A DNA stretch of 10,140 bases from NCBI GenBank assembly GCA_003023535.1, contig PXSC01000088.1:1-10140 (forward strand), read 5' to 3'. The translations under genes and the position numbers were made by a program. Positions 1 through 6,904 of this stretch are shown piece after piece. Under the pieces are notes generated by a model. It was not told the origin of the DNA. It did not search any database and worked only from the letters and a program-made list of their open reading frames with translations. This DNA is from Halobacteriales archaeon QS_9_70_65. Its GTDB lineage: Archaea; Halobacteriota; Halobacteria; Halobacteriales; Haloarculaceae. Positions within the stretch are counted from its first letter, which is position 1, and each line of letters opens with the position of its first letter.

Positions 1-729
1 GTACGACTCCGAGGCCTGGTTGCCGGCGAAGCCGGCGTTGAACCCCATGAACAGCTTCGAGGCGTCGGGCAGGTCGGCGTCGGCGGGGATACCGTCGACC
101 TGGTCGGCGCGGTCGGCCGGCATGCCGCGACCGATGAAGCCGGTCCGGCGGTCGTCGACGGTCGCCGGGACGTCGACGGCCTCGACGCCGTTGGCCGTCT
201 CCCGGTCGCCGAACAGCGCCGCCTCGGCCTCCGTCAGGACCTCGGCGCGGTCGGAGGTCAACTGCAGCAGCGCGTCCTGGGTGTCCAGCTCCGGCGTCTC
301 GAAGCTCGAAAGCCGTCGCGGCGGCGGCAGGTCCACGCCCGCCGGCTCGCGGCCGTACCGCTCGAAGTACGGCCGCGAGTAGGCGATCGAGTGGACCAGC
401 CCGGCCGGCGACCGCTCGTATGCCCGGTCCAGCACCGACAGCGCCGACTCGACCCCCCGGCGGTCGGCCGCCGAGGGCTCGCCGTCGGCGTCCAACTCCA
501 GGTAGAGGAAGGCGTGGTGCCGCGGCAGCTTCGGGTTGCCCTGCTCGTCAGTCTCGAGGACGTCCCGCCAGGCGTGCTGGCGGCGCTCCAGCTCGGCGGG
601 GTCTTCGACGCCGGTCGGCACCGGGTCGTCACCGCCGAGGTCGAGACAGGCCGACAGCGCCGAGGCGCCGCCGGCCGCGACGGCCGCCTTCAGGAACTGT
701 CGACGGGTCGGCTCGTACCGGCGAGACAT
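1..729 (-). CDS. Tat-exported lipoprotein, Dyp-type peroxidase-related (DUF7405-like), 5' part
   Basis: The gene runs off the left edge; 243 codons are visible and the C-terminus is missing. The chosen ATG (727-729) gives a clear twin-arginine signal: TRRQFLK at residues 8-14, an Ala/Gly-rich hydrophobic stretch, then a lipobox LSAC with the Cys at residue 28. The protein would thus be exported folded and anchored by a lipid on the outer face of the membrane. The mature part contains RQHAWRDVLE, HHAFLYLELD, AYERSPAGLVHSIAYSRPYF and, near the visible end, FMGFNAGFAGNQASES. From memory these match haloarchaeal Tat proteins annotated as DUF7405, distant relatives of Dyp-type haem peroxidases. 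The haem-ligand region would lie beyond the edge, so activity cannot be judged. The gene is preceded by a degraded gene on the same strand, with a 67-base gap. The Tat/lipobox reading is secure; the family is inferred. Confidence 0.85.
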   Translation of the reverse strand, partial: MSRRYEPTRRQFLKAAVAAGGASALSACLDLGGDDPVPTGVEDPAELERRQHAWRDVLETDEQGNPKLPRHHAFLYLELDADGEPSAADRRGVESALSVLDRAYERSPAGLVHSIAYSRPYFERYGREPAGVDLPPPRRLSSFETPELDTQDALLQLTSDRAEVLTEAEAALFGDRETANGVEAVDVPATVDDRRTGFIGRGMPADRADQVDGIPADADLPDASKLFMGFNAGFAGNQASESY

Positions 730-796
730 TCACTTTCGGTACGTCCGGAACGGGAATGTGGGTTGTGGTTCGTGCGACGAACGCCGGCCGCCGCGG

Positions 797-1171
797 TCAC
801 CCGTCGTCGAACGGCCGGGCGTGTCGCGCGCAGGACGCCGCCTCCCGCAGCTGCGTCTCGACCGGCGCCGGCTGTCGGTGGGCGTCGTGGAGCCGACAGT
901 CCGGTGCCTCGCAGAAGGCCGTCCACGCCTCCAGGTAGTCGTACGCCGCCAGGACGTAGCCGCAGCGGGCGTCGGTCGTCCGCGGATCGTCGGCGACGAG
1001 GAAGTCGCCGCCGCCAGTACCTCCCGGGGCGGGGCGCCGCCGGACGGCGTCGGCCAGCCCGCCGGGCAGGCGGTCGGAGACGGCCACCTCGGCGTCGACT
1101 CGATCGGCGAGTTAGTCGGCGACGGCGTCGATCGCCGTCGTCGGCGCGCGGTACAGCGTGATCTCCTCGAC
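797..1171 (-). pseudogene. Remnant of a conserved haloarchaeal gene (DUF7001-like), stop, frameshift and internal loss
   Basis: On the minus strand one frame reads VEEITLYRAPTTAIDAVAD, then a TAA stop (1112-1114), then LADRVDAEVAVSDR. After this comes unrecognisable sequence, then GDFLVADDPRTTDA and a C-terminal part rich in putative zinc ligands (FCEAPDCRLHDAHRQP, then SCARHARPF), ending at a TGA (797-799). Just before GDFLV, the neighbouring frame reads GGAPPREVLAAA, which fits the same protein better than frame zero, so a frameshift lies near 1005-1015. I recall intact relatives as haloarchaeal proteins of roughly 250 residues with the N-terminal and C-terminal pieces far apart, which would mean most of the middle is missing. 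The family name is from memory. What is seen directly is the stop codon and the frame switch. A GTG at 1085-1087 could start a 96-residue protein, but this would be only a fragment. The sequence upstream of 1171 stays open in this frame for a while without recognisable content. Confidence 0.6.
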
Positions 1172-1639
1172 CGTACCGGGAGTGGTATCACCGTGTGAAA
1201 CGAGAATCCGGTCGGCGGGGACGTCCCGAGGATGGCGGCATCGGAACTCGATGAAGACGTCGAGTCGGCCGCCGTGGCCCGATGCGAGAAGCCGGCCCCC
1301 TCGGCAGGAAAGGACAGGACCGCCCGGACCCCTGGTCGGGCCCCGACCCTCCAGTGAATCGTCCGGCGGTCGCTTTCGGGTCGTCCTCTCGACATCGTGA
1401 CGTCACAAGGAAGCGCCCGACGTTTATAACATACACATTACTCGATAGAGCAGATCCAAGAGCGTCAGAAGTTGTCCCGTGACCGATCGGTTCGTTCGAC
1501 CTGAAACGTCAGACGGCTCTGCGACAGGACCGGAACGCAACCCTCTTCCGATTCACCTTTCAATTACAAGATAGATAGTGCTGAAACCGCACTGTCGGTT
1601 TCCGGAGTTCGTCGAAGCGAGAAACTACCGTTACAGACT
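1172..1639. other. Intergenic region before the transporter operon; no gene seen
   Basis: No convincing gene is seen. The left half (to about 1400) is GC-rich and may be decayed coding DNA belonging to the upstream pseudogene. The right half is clearly less GC-rich and holds AT-rich patches: a TTTATAA near 1424-1430, and a stretch around 1558-1578 with several short AT runs. Either could contain the core promoter of the transporter operon. Neither lies at the 25-30 base spacing to the ATG at 1640 seen for other genes here, so a leadered transcript would be needed. A short hairpin (1334-1348, 6-base stem, loop GCC) is also present. Confidence 0.5.
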
Positions 1640-2914
1640 ATGGAAAAATCGAATATAACGTACAGCTTTTCCGTTCCCTCGGTTTCGGAGTTCTTCGAAA
1701 GGTACGGGCTCGGACTCGTGATGGTCGCGAGCTACTTCGGATCGGGCTCGGTGTTCATCGCGAGCTCGGCCGGCGTCAGGTACGGCTACACGCTGCTATG
1801 GGCCGTCGTCGGCGCCGTCCTGCTGGGATTTATGGCCCAGGACATGAGCGCTCGCCTCGGCATCCACGGGGACTCGCTCACCGCGTTCGCCCGCGAGAAG
1901 CTCGGATCGACGCTCGCGACGGCGATAATGATCCTCTTGGCCGTCGGCTGCGTGGCCTGGACTCTCGAACTTACTGCTGCCGTGGGAAAGGGCATCGTCA
2001 TCCTTCTTGGACTGGAAAGCATCGGCTGGCAGCCCTTCGCCTACCTGACGGGGCTCGCCGCGATCGTCATCGGGATTCTCGGCTATAACGCGGTCGAGAA
2101 AATCATGGTCACGATGATGATGGCTCTGCTGATCGCGTACGTCTTCGTTGCGGGGGCGAGCAGTCCGGACCTCGTCGCCGCTGCGTCCGGCTTCGTCCCC
2201 TCGCTCGAAGCGGCAGGAGCGGTGACACTTGCGGCGAGTATCCTTGGAACGACCGCGCTCTGGCCGAACTTCTTTCTCGAGTCACAGCTCGTCGAGGAGA
2301 AGGGCTGGACCGACCGCACGGACATCCCCACGATGCGACGTGACCTCGCGATCGGCTACGCCGTCGGCGGCATCACGACGATCGCTATCGTCGTGGCTGC
2401 CGCCGCAGTACTCCGGCCGGCGGGCTACGACCAGCTCGAGACGTTCCTCACGCCGGGCCGGGCGCTCGCGTCCATCCTCGGTGAGTGGGCGACGGTCCTC
2501 TTTCTCGTCGGCACGCTCGCCGCCGCGTTCAACAGCATCATCCCCATCATGTGGGCGCCCGCATACATGATCCCGACCGCCCTGGGGGAGTCGTACGCGG
2601 ACAGCACGCGCGCGTTTCGGCTCATATACGTCGGTGGCGTCGCACTCGGCAGCCTCTCGCCGCTCGTCAACCAGTACTTCGGGTTGAGCGTCATCGATAT
2701 GGTCATTCTCTTCCCGGCGTACAACGGCGTCGTCGGCCTCCCCATCACCGCCCTGTTGTTGTTCTGGGCCGTCAACGACCGCAGCGCGATGGATGATCGC
2801 ACGAACAACTGGAAACTGAACGTTCTCAACAGCGCGCTCATCCTGCTGGCCGTCTACTCCGCGTGGTCCGCCGGGCAGTCCGTCATCGACGCCATCCTCA
2901 CGGGTGGATTCTAA
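1640..2914 (+). CDS. Nramp-family (MntH-like) membrane transporter with atypical metal site
   Basis: A 424-residue polytopic membrane protein with about eleven hydrophobic segments. The arrangement fits the Nramp fold (LeuT-like): TM1 GLGLVMVASYFGSGSVF followed by GYTLLW, and TM6 ILGTTALWPNFFLESQLVEEKGW, which aligns with the classic G-A-T-x-M-P-H-N-L-Y-L-H-S segment. Canonical Nramp carriers import Mn2+/Fe2+ with protons, using Asp and Asn of DPGN in TM1 and Met and a carbonyl in TM6. Here DPGN is GSGS (residues 34-37) and the Met position is Leu207, followed by WPN instead of PHN. Three classical ligands are therefore gone and the substrate is unknown. The start ATG gives a short polar N-terminus, as usual for the family. 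The next gene follows after 5 bases, indicating co-transcription. The region is less GC-rich and uses more A/T-ending codons than neighbouring genes, suggesting acquisition by transfer. Family certain, function open. Confidence 0.85.
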   Translation: MEKSNITYSFSVPSVSEFFERYGLGLVMVASYFGSGSVFIASSAGVRYGYTLLWAVVGAVLLGFMAQDMSARLGIHGDSLTAFAREKLGSTLATAIMILLAVGCVAWTLELTAAVGKGIVILLGLESIGWQPFAYLTGLAAIVIGILGYNAVEKIMVTMMMALLIAYVFVAGASSPDLVAAASGFVPSLEAAGAVTLAASILGTTALWPNFFLESQLVEEKGWTDRTDIPTMRRDLAIGYAVGGITTIAIVVAAAAVLRPAGYDQLETFLTPGRALASILGEWATVLFLVGTLAAAFNSIIPIMWAPAYMIPTALGESYADSTRAFRLIYVGGVALGSLSPLVNQYFGLSVIDMVILFPAYNGVVGLPITALLLFWAVNDRSAMDDRTNNWKLNVLNSALILLAVYSAWSAGQSVIDAILTGGF

Positions 2915-2919
2915 AACGG

Positions 2920-3696
2920 ATGATCGCCGGCGTTCCTGCCGCCACGCTCGCGCTGCTCGTCGTGCTTTCGCTGTTCGCTGGCGTCGGCATCACGGCTGTC
3001 GGTCCAGGCGGCGTCTTCATCACCATCGCGCTCGTCGCGCTAACCGACCTACCGCCGCCGGTGGTCGTCGGTACAGCAAGCGCGACGTTCGTCGCGACCG
3101 GCCTCGTCGGAACGGAGAGCTACCGCCGCTCGGGCGAACTCGACTCGCACACGGGTCGGTGGATGGCGGGCGTACTGAGCCTTACGGGACTCGTGGGCGC
3201 GCTCGTCGGCGTCCGCCTGAACGCGCTGGTCGACGCGGCGACGTTCCGCGTCCTGCTCGGCGTGTTCGTCTCACTGACCGGCGTCCTCGTCTACTACCGC
3301 ACCCGCCACGCGTCGGTCGAAGATGACTACGACGTGACCGCAGTTCGCGGGACACTCGGCGTCGCCGGCATCGGCGGGTTCGTCGGCGTCTCGGGGGGTC
3401 TGCTCGGCGTCGGCGGCCCGGTTCTAGCCGTCCCGTTACTGGTGGCCGTCGGCGTACCGATGCTCGTTGCGGTGGGCGTCGCGCAGTTGCAGTCGGTGTT
3501 CGTCGCTGCGTTCGCGACGCTCGGCTATCTCGCCCAGGGCGCAGTCTCCTGGCCGCTCGCCGTCGCGATCGGTATCCCCGAGATCGCCGGCGTCGTCGCC
3601 GGGTGGAAGCTTGCACAGTCGGTCAACTCACGGCGACTCATTCGGGCACTTGCAGTTCTGCTACTCGTTCTCGGGCCGTACATAGTGCTTCGGTGA
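2920..3696 (+). CDS. TauE/SafE-family permease
   Basis: A 258-residue, very hydrophobic protein with about eight membrane segments and the two glycine-rich repeats typical of TauE/SafE (DUF81) permeases: GVGITAVGPGGVFITIA near residues 21-37 and GFVGVSGGLLGVGGPVLAVP near 153-172, each starting one half of the duplicated fold. The family exports or imports organic and inorganic sulfur anions and other small carboxylates; the substrate here cannot be read from sequence. I chose the ATG at 2920 rather than the upstream in-frame ATG at 2863, because the extra 19 residues are Arg/His-rich, overlap the upstream gene and are not membrane-like. It follows the Nramp-like gene with a 5-base gap, so the two are probably made together and may serve one uptake or efflux process. 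Confidence 0.85.
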   Translation: MIAGVPAATLALLVVLSLFAGVGITAVGPGGVFITIALVALTDLPPPVVVGTASATFVATGLVGTESYRRSGELDSHTGRWMAGVLSLTGLVGALVGVRLNALVDAATFRVLLGVFVSLTGVLVYYRTRHASVEDDYDVTAVRGTLGVAGIGGFVGVSGGLLGVGGPVLAVPLLVAVGVPMLVAVGVAQLQSVFVAAFATLGYLAQGAVSWPLAVAIGIPEIAGVVAGWKLAQSVNSRRLIRALAVLLLVLGPYIVLR

Positions 3697-4053
3697 CGGC
3701 CGACTCTCACAGAATCAGCACCACGAATTGACATTCCCCCGATTTGATCACAAAAACACCATCAGAATTCGATATTGCTTCGGCCGGTGGTTCACCGAAC
3801 AGTCAATCGGCGTGTTCGATGCCGGGCGCTCGGTGGTCCGCTTCGATGAATCCGAACGCATCCCGGATGACGACCGGCCGATAGTCTCTGACTCCGGGAC
3901 ACCCTGACGTGTGCAGAGGCTGTACTGGCCGATTCAGCATAGCGGAGTACAGAGTATGTGAACCGTCGTATGACATCCTCAGCTACGGCAATCACTGTCA
4001 AACTCGACGCCATTTGGCATCTCGAGATGCCCGAGCCGCGATGTGAGGAGCGG
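3697..4053. other. Gene-poor stretch; possible decayed coding remnant
   Basis: No intact gene. An AT-rich patch (about 3740-3780) follows the permease gene. From roughly 3773 to 3906 the plus strand has an open frame reading GRWFTEQSIGVFDAGRSV, then RFDESERIPDDDRPIVSDSG, up to a TGA (3904-3906). It is acidic with GC-rich third positions and looks like the C-terminal end of a haloarchaeal protein, but there is no start and I do not recognise it. Bases 3807-3829 are identical to 4367-4389 inside thi4. The rest, to the end of thi4, shows nothing recognisable. Confidence 0.4.
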
Positions 4054-4873
<820 letters not shown>

Positions 4874-4896
4874 ACAACCGTGTGGTACCGGACACG

Positions 4897-4905
4897 AATA
4901 CTAAG
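4897..4905 (-). promoter_or_regulatory. Probable TATA box of thi4
   Basis: On the minus strand the sequence CTTAGTATT lies 24-32 bases before the ATG at 4873, the spacing expected for a leaderless haloarchaeal transcript. It lies only about 20 bases from the edge of the mobile-element-like segment, so the element would replace everything upstream of the core promoter. Confidence 0.45.
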
Positions 4906-4923
4906 CCGTTCCGGTCGGTCGAC

Positions 4924-5433
4924 GGATAGTGTTCAGTTACGAGGAAATAATGCACCTCGGCGGTGACGGTAGCGCGTCCGAACCCCCCTCCCGCCCGCGG
5001 GCTGTGGCTCACGGCTCGCTTCGCTCACCGGCAGAGCAGAGCTCTGCCGAGCCCTCGCTCGGTTCACTCGCGAGGACCCCGTTCGCGTCGAGGCGCCCCC
5101 TGCGGTCGCGCCTCGCTACTGCTCGCTGTGCTCGCGTGTCGTCGCCCGCGTCGCTCCTCCCGCTCGCTGCTTCACGAGGCCTCCCTCGCTGCGCTCGCTC
5201 GGCCTCGCTGTCTCCGGCAGTCAGCGATTTCCGGGACGACGAATAACGGTCCCGCGAGCCGTCGTTCGAACCACGCTCCCGTGTCGTCGCTCCCCCATGT
5301 CGTTCTTTCCCGCTCGCTTCGTCCCGGGGCCTCCCTCGCTGCTTGCGTCGGCTCGTGCCGCGAGCGGTCGGCCCCGTTCGAACTCCCGCCCGACGCCGCC
5401 CGACCGGTCCACTCTCGTGTGACTGAACACAGC
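4924..5433. mobile_element. MITE-like non-coding element, copy 1, hairpin-rich
   Basis: About 510 bases with no credible gene. The ends carry imperfect inverted repeats: GTGTTCAGT at 4929-4937, and its exact reverse complement at 5422-5430, each followed inward by a related ACGAG block. Directly outside the proposed ends are CGGTCGAC (4916-4923) and CGTTTGAC (5434-5441), 6 of 8 identical, a possible decayed target duplication. Inside are short hairpins: 5029-5049 (9-base stem, loop AGA), 5089-5115 (8-base outer stem, inner pairing, loop TGC) and 5053-5075 (6-base stem, 11-base loop). CTCGCT/GCTCGC words are frequent. Two blocks (5238-5275 and 5332-5364) are shared in order with the element at 6429-6857. 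No transposase is present, so any movement would need one in trans. The exact ends are uncertain by a few bases. Confidence 0.55.
5029..5049. repeat. Perfect hairpin, 9-base stem, 3-base loop
   Basis: CGGCAGAGC and GCTCTGCCG flank the loop AGA. It is the cleanest of several hairpins in the first element and has the same geometry as those in the second element. Confidence 0.8.
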
Positions 5434-5515
5434 CGTTTGACGCGTCGGATACGGTGAACGCCGGCGACCACCGGGCATCACACTCGGGCGGAGCTCGGGC
5501 GCCCCGCCCGTCGCT

Positions 5516-5530
5516 TCGTAAGCGTTACGA
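5516..5530. promoter_or_regulatory. Small palindrome in the promoter of the DUF5789 gene
   Basis: TCGTAA-GCG-TTACGA is a perfect 6-base inverted repeat with a three-base gap, centred about 31 bases before the ATG at 5554, where a TATA box would lie for a leaderless gene. It could be the core promoter, a repressor site overlapping it, or chance. No other clear TATA box is seen. Confidence 0.3.
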
Positions 5531-5553
5531 CGAGGAGCCGAGAAGATCGGCGT

Positions 5554-5847
5554 ATGAGCGACGACGAGGACGAATCGGAAGAACCGGCCGTCGAACTCGG
5601 CGACGGCAACCCCGTCGAGGGGGCGCCGCCGGCGCGGGTGGCCTCCCGACTCCACTACGCCATCGAGCGGAGCGAGGTCGTCCGCCGCGAGGGCGACGTC
5701 ACCATCCGGACGCCGGACGGCCCCCGCGAACTCGCCGACGTCCTCGATGAGACCGACGAGGTCTACTTCGACACCCGACAGGCGTTCGTCGATGCCGTCC
5801 ACGAAGTCGTCGGGACCGGACCGGTGCCGACCGCCGAGGAAGAGTAG
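5554..5847 (+). CDS. DUF5789 family small acidic protein
   Basis: A 97-residue soluble acidic protein of unknown function. After a charged N-terminus (residues 1-13) comes VELGDGNPVEGAPPARVASR (13-32), a central RREGDVTIRTPDGPRELADV (44-63), and YFDTRQAFVDAVHEVVGTGP near the C-terminus. These match the haloarchaeal DUF5789 family as I remember it, and the length is normal. No membrane segment, signal or metal motif is seen. It is separated by 113 bases from the DUF302 gene on the same strand, which has its own promoter, so the two need not form an operon. Intact and GC-rich like typical host genes. Confidence 0.85.
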   Translation: MSDDEDESEEPAVELGDGNPVEGAPPARVASRLHYAIERSEVVRREGDVTIRTPDGPRELADVLDETDEVYFDTRQAFVDAVHEVVGTGPVPTAEEE

Positions 5848-5930
5848 GTCGCGGACGAACGGCAACCGCGCCCCGCGCACGAAGCCAGCGGCCGGCCGCG
5901 CGGTGCCATCGCCGCGCAGTCCCGCGGCAG

Positions 5931-5939
5931 CTTTTTGCC
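5931..5939 (+). promoter_or_regulatory. Probable TATA box of the DUF302 gene
   Basis: GCTTTTTGC is the only T-rich run in a very GC-rich spacer and lies 22-30 bases before the ATG at 5961, the classic haloarchaeal spacing for a transcript starting at or next to the start codon. Confidence 0.55.
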
Positions 5940-5960
5940 CGCGAGCGATCAACCGTCAGT

Positions 5961-6398
5961 ATGAGCCTCGCGTTCGACCCGGCCGAACTCGACCCGGAGG
6001 ACATCGGCGAGAAGCAGACGACCCTGGAGATGGACCACGAGACGGCCGTCGAACACGTCCGCGAGGTCGCCGAGGCGACCGGCTTCGGCGTCCCGGTCGA
6101 GTTCTCGCCGTCGGAGCTGCTCAACGAGAAGGTCGATGCCGACCGCGACCCCTACTACGTGCTCGGCGCCTGCAACCCGAACATGGCCGACCGGGCGCTC
6201 GACGAGACCCTCAAGCAGGGCGCGCTGTTCCCGTGTAACTTCGTCGTCTGGCAGGAGGAGCCGGGCATCCAGCGCGTCTACCACGTCTCCATCATGAAGC
6301 TCGCCCGGCTGGCCGGAATCGCGCCGGACAACGACGCCTGGGAGGGAATCGTCGCCGACACCGGCGAACTGGTCGAGGAGTTCTTCGAGCGGGTCTGA
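5961..6398 (+). CDS. DUF302 domain protein
   Basis: A 145-residue acidic cytosolic protein. It shows the DUF302 pattern: an N-terminal helix with DHETAVEHVREVAEATGFGV (residues 25-44), the strand-turn YYVLGACNPNMADRALD (65-81) with the conserved CNP, and LFPCNFVVWQ (89-98) with a second conserved Cys, followed by IMKLARLAG. The family is small and of unresolved function; some members are heme- or metal-associated, and the two Cys here could be ligands or redox-active, but this is inference. The start is supported by the TATA-like box about 25 bases upstream. The gene looks intact. Immediately after its stop lies a 9-base-stem hairpin, and then the left end of the second mobile-element-like segment. 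Confidence 0.88.
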   Translation: MSLAFDPAELDPEDIGEKQTTLEMDHETAVEHVREVAEATGFGVPVEFSPSELLNEKVDADRDPYYVLGACNPNMADRALDETLKQGALFPCNFVVWQEEPGIQRVYHVSIMKLARLAGIAPDNDAWEGIVADTGELVEEFFERV

Positions 6399-6419
6399 GC
6401 GCGGGCCGACGGTCCGCGC
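6399..6419. repeat. Hairpin directly after the DUF302 stop codon
   Basis: GCGCGGGCC-GAC-GGTCCGCGC forms a 9-base stem (one G-T pair) with a three-base loop, beginning on the base after the TGA. It could stabilise the mRNA end or contribute to termination, but no T-run follows directly. The nearest T-rich stretch (6436-6444) already lies in the element. Confidence 0.4.
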
Positions 6420-6428
6420 CTCGCACAC

Positions 6429-6857
6429 GGTGCTGTTTAATTTAAGCGTGAATACGATGCGAACGGAGTGGACAGGACCTCGGAAGCCCCTGCGCTCTCG
6501 GCGGCTGCGACTCGCTGTCGTTCGAGAGAGCGGAGCTCTCTCGTGATGGGGCCAGAATCCGGCGGATTCTGGCCGCAAGCGGGAAATCTTCGAGTTCCCG
6601 CACTGACGAACGACGGCTCTCCGAGCCGTCCTTCGAACCACGGTCCTCGAACTGCGTTCTGCGGTGTCCTCGCGCGGCGGCGCCGCGCGAGCGGCCCGAG
6701 GGACCTTCGGTCCCTCGCTGTCGTCGGGCGACGCCCGACTGCCTGAGGGATCTTCGATCCCTCTCTGCTTGCGTCGTCTCGCTCGCCGAGAGCCCAGCCC
6801 CTTCCAGTCCCGCCCAGCAGTGGATTTTCGCCCAGCATCGCTTCACTAAACACGACC
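6429..6857. mobile_element. MITE-like non-coding element, copy 2, with 8-base target duplication
   Basis: The left end reads GGTGCTGTTTAATTTAAGCG (6429-6448). The right end, read on the other strand from 6857, is GGTCGTGTTTAGTGAAGCG, an imperfect inverted repeat of about 20 bases. The 8 bases outside each end are identical: TCGCACAC at 6421-6428 and 6858-6865. Terminal repeats starting GG and containing CTGTT, with an 8-base duplication, resemble IS6-family ends, so an IS6-type transposase may move it; this is inference. The 429-base interior has no credible gene. It consists of GC-rich and CTCGCT-type sequence with eight hairpins with three-base loops (6523-6763). Two internal blocks match the element at 4924-5433. 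It sits just upstream of the msrA promoter. Confidence 0.65.
6523..6763. repeat. Array of eight hairpins with three-base loops
   Basis: Eight separate inverted repeats lie almost end to end: 6523-6543 (stem 9, loop GGA), 6550-6574 (stem 11, loop GGC), 6579-6601 (stem 7, one mismatch, stem 2, loop TTC), 6612-6630 (stem 8, loop TCC), 6669-6691 (stem 10, loop GGC), 6697-6717 (stem 9, loop TTC), 6723-6739 (stem 7, loop GAC) and 6745-6763 (stem 8, loop TTC). Stem sequences differ, so this is not a tandem repeat; only the geometry is conserved. An imperfect ninth hairpin lies at 6632-6651. Confidence 0.85.
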
Positions 6858-6868
6858 TCGCACACCGC

Positions 6869-6888
6869 CCGGACATCTATTGGTCCGG
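6869..6888. promoter_or_regulatory. Inverted repeat enclosing the msrA TATA-like box
   Basis: CCGGAC (6869-6874) and GTCCGG (6883-6888) flank the 8 bases ATCTATTG, the AT-richest patch before msrA, 23-30 bases upstream of the ATG at 6905. The AT patch is the likely TATA box; the flanking arms could be an operator. It lies just outside the right-hand target duplication of the element. Confidence 0.35.
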
Positions 6889-6904
6889 AGTTCGAAGCAA
6901 CGAC

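Noticed and set aside
391..1161. Long plus-strand open frames across the lipoprotein gene and the pseudogene
   Set aside because: Arg/Pro-rich translation without any recognisable pattern; they are antisense shadows of GC-rich coding DNA.
3773..3906. Intact small plus-strand gene in the spacer
   Set aside because: Protein-like but without a start codon or ribosome binding context; kept only as a possible remnant.
4874..4923. Thiamine (TPP) riboswitch before thi4
   Set aside because: Only about 50 bases separate the start from the element, the transcript appears leaderless, and no TPP-aptamer motif such as CUGAGA is present.
5261..5275. GTTCGAACC resembling a tRNA T-arm, also near 6631
   Set aside because: No cloverleaf could be formed around it, no anticodon arm or acceptor stem; it is part of the shared element block.
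4963..5457. Plus-strand open frame inside the first element
   Set aside because: Arg/Ser/Ala-rich translation of CTCGCT-type repeats, no family pattern, and the region has element ends.
6523..6763. Possible CRISPR array
   Set aside because: Units are different inverted repeats; there is no identical direct repeat with spacers.
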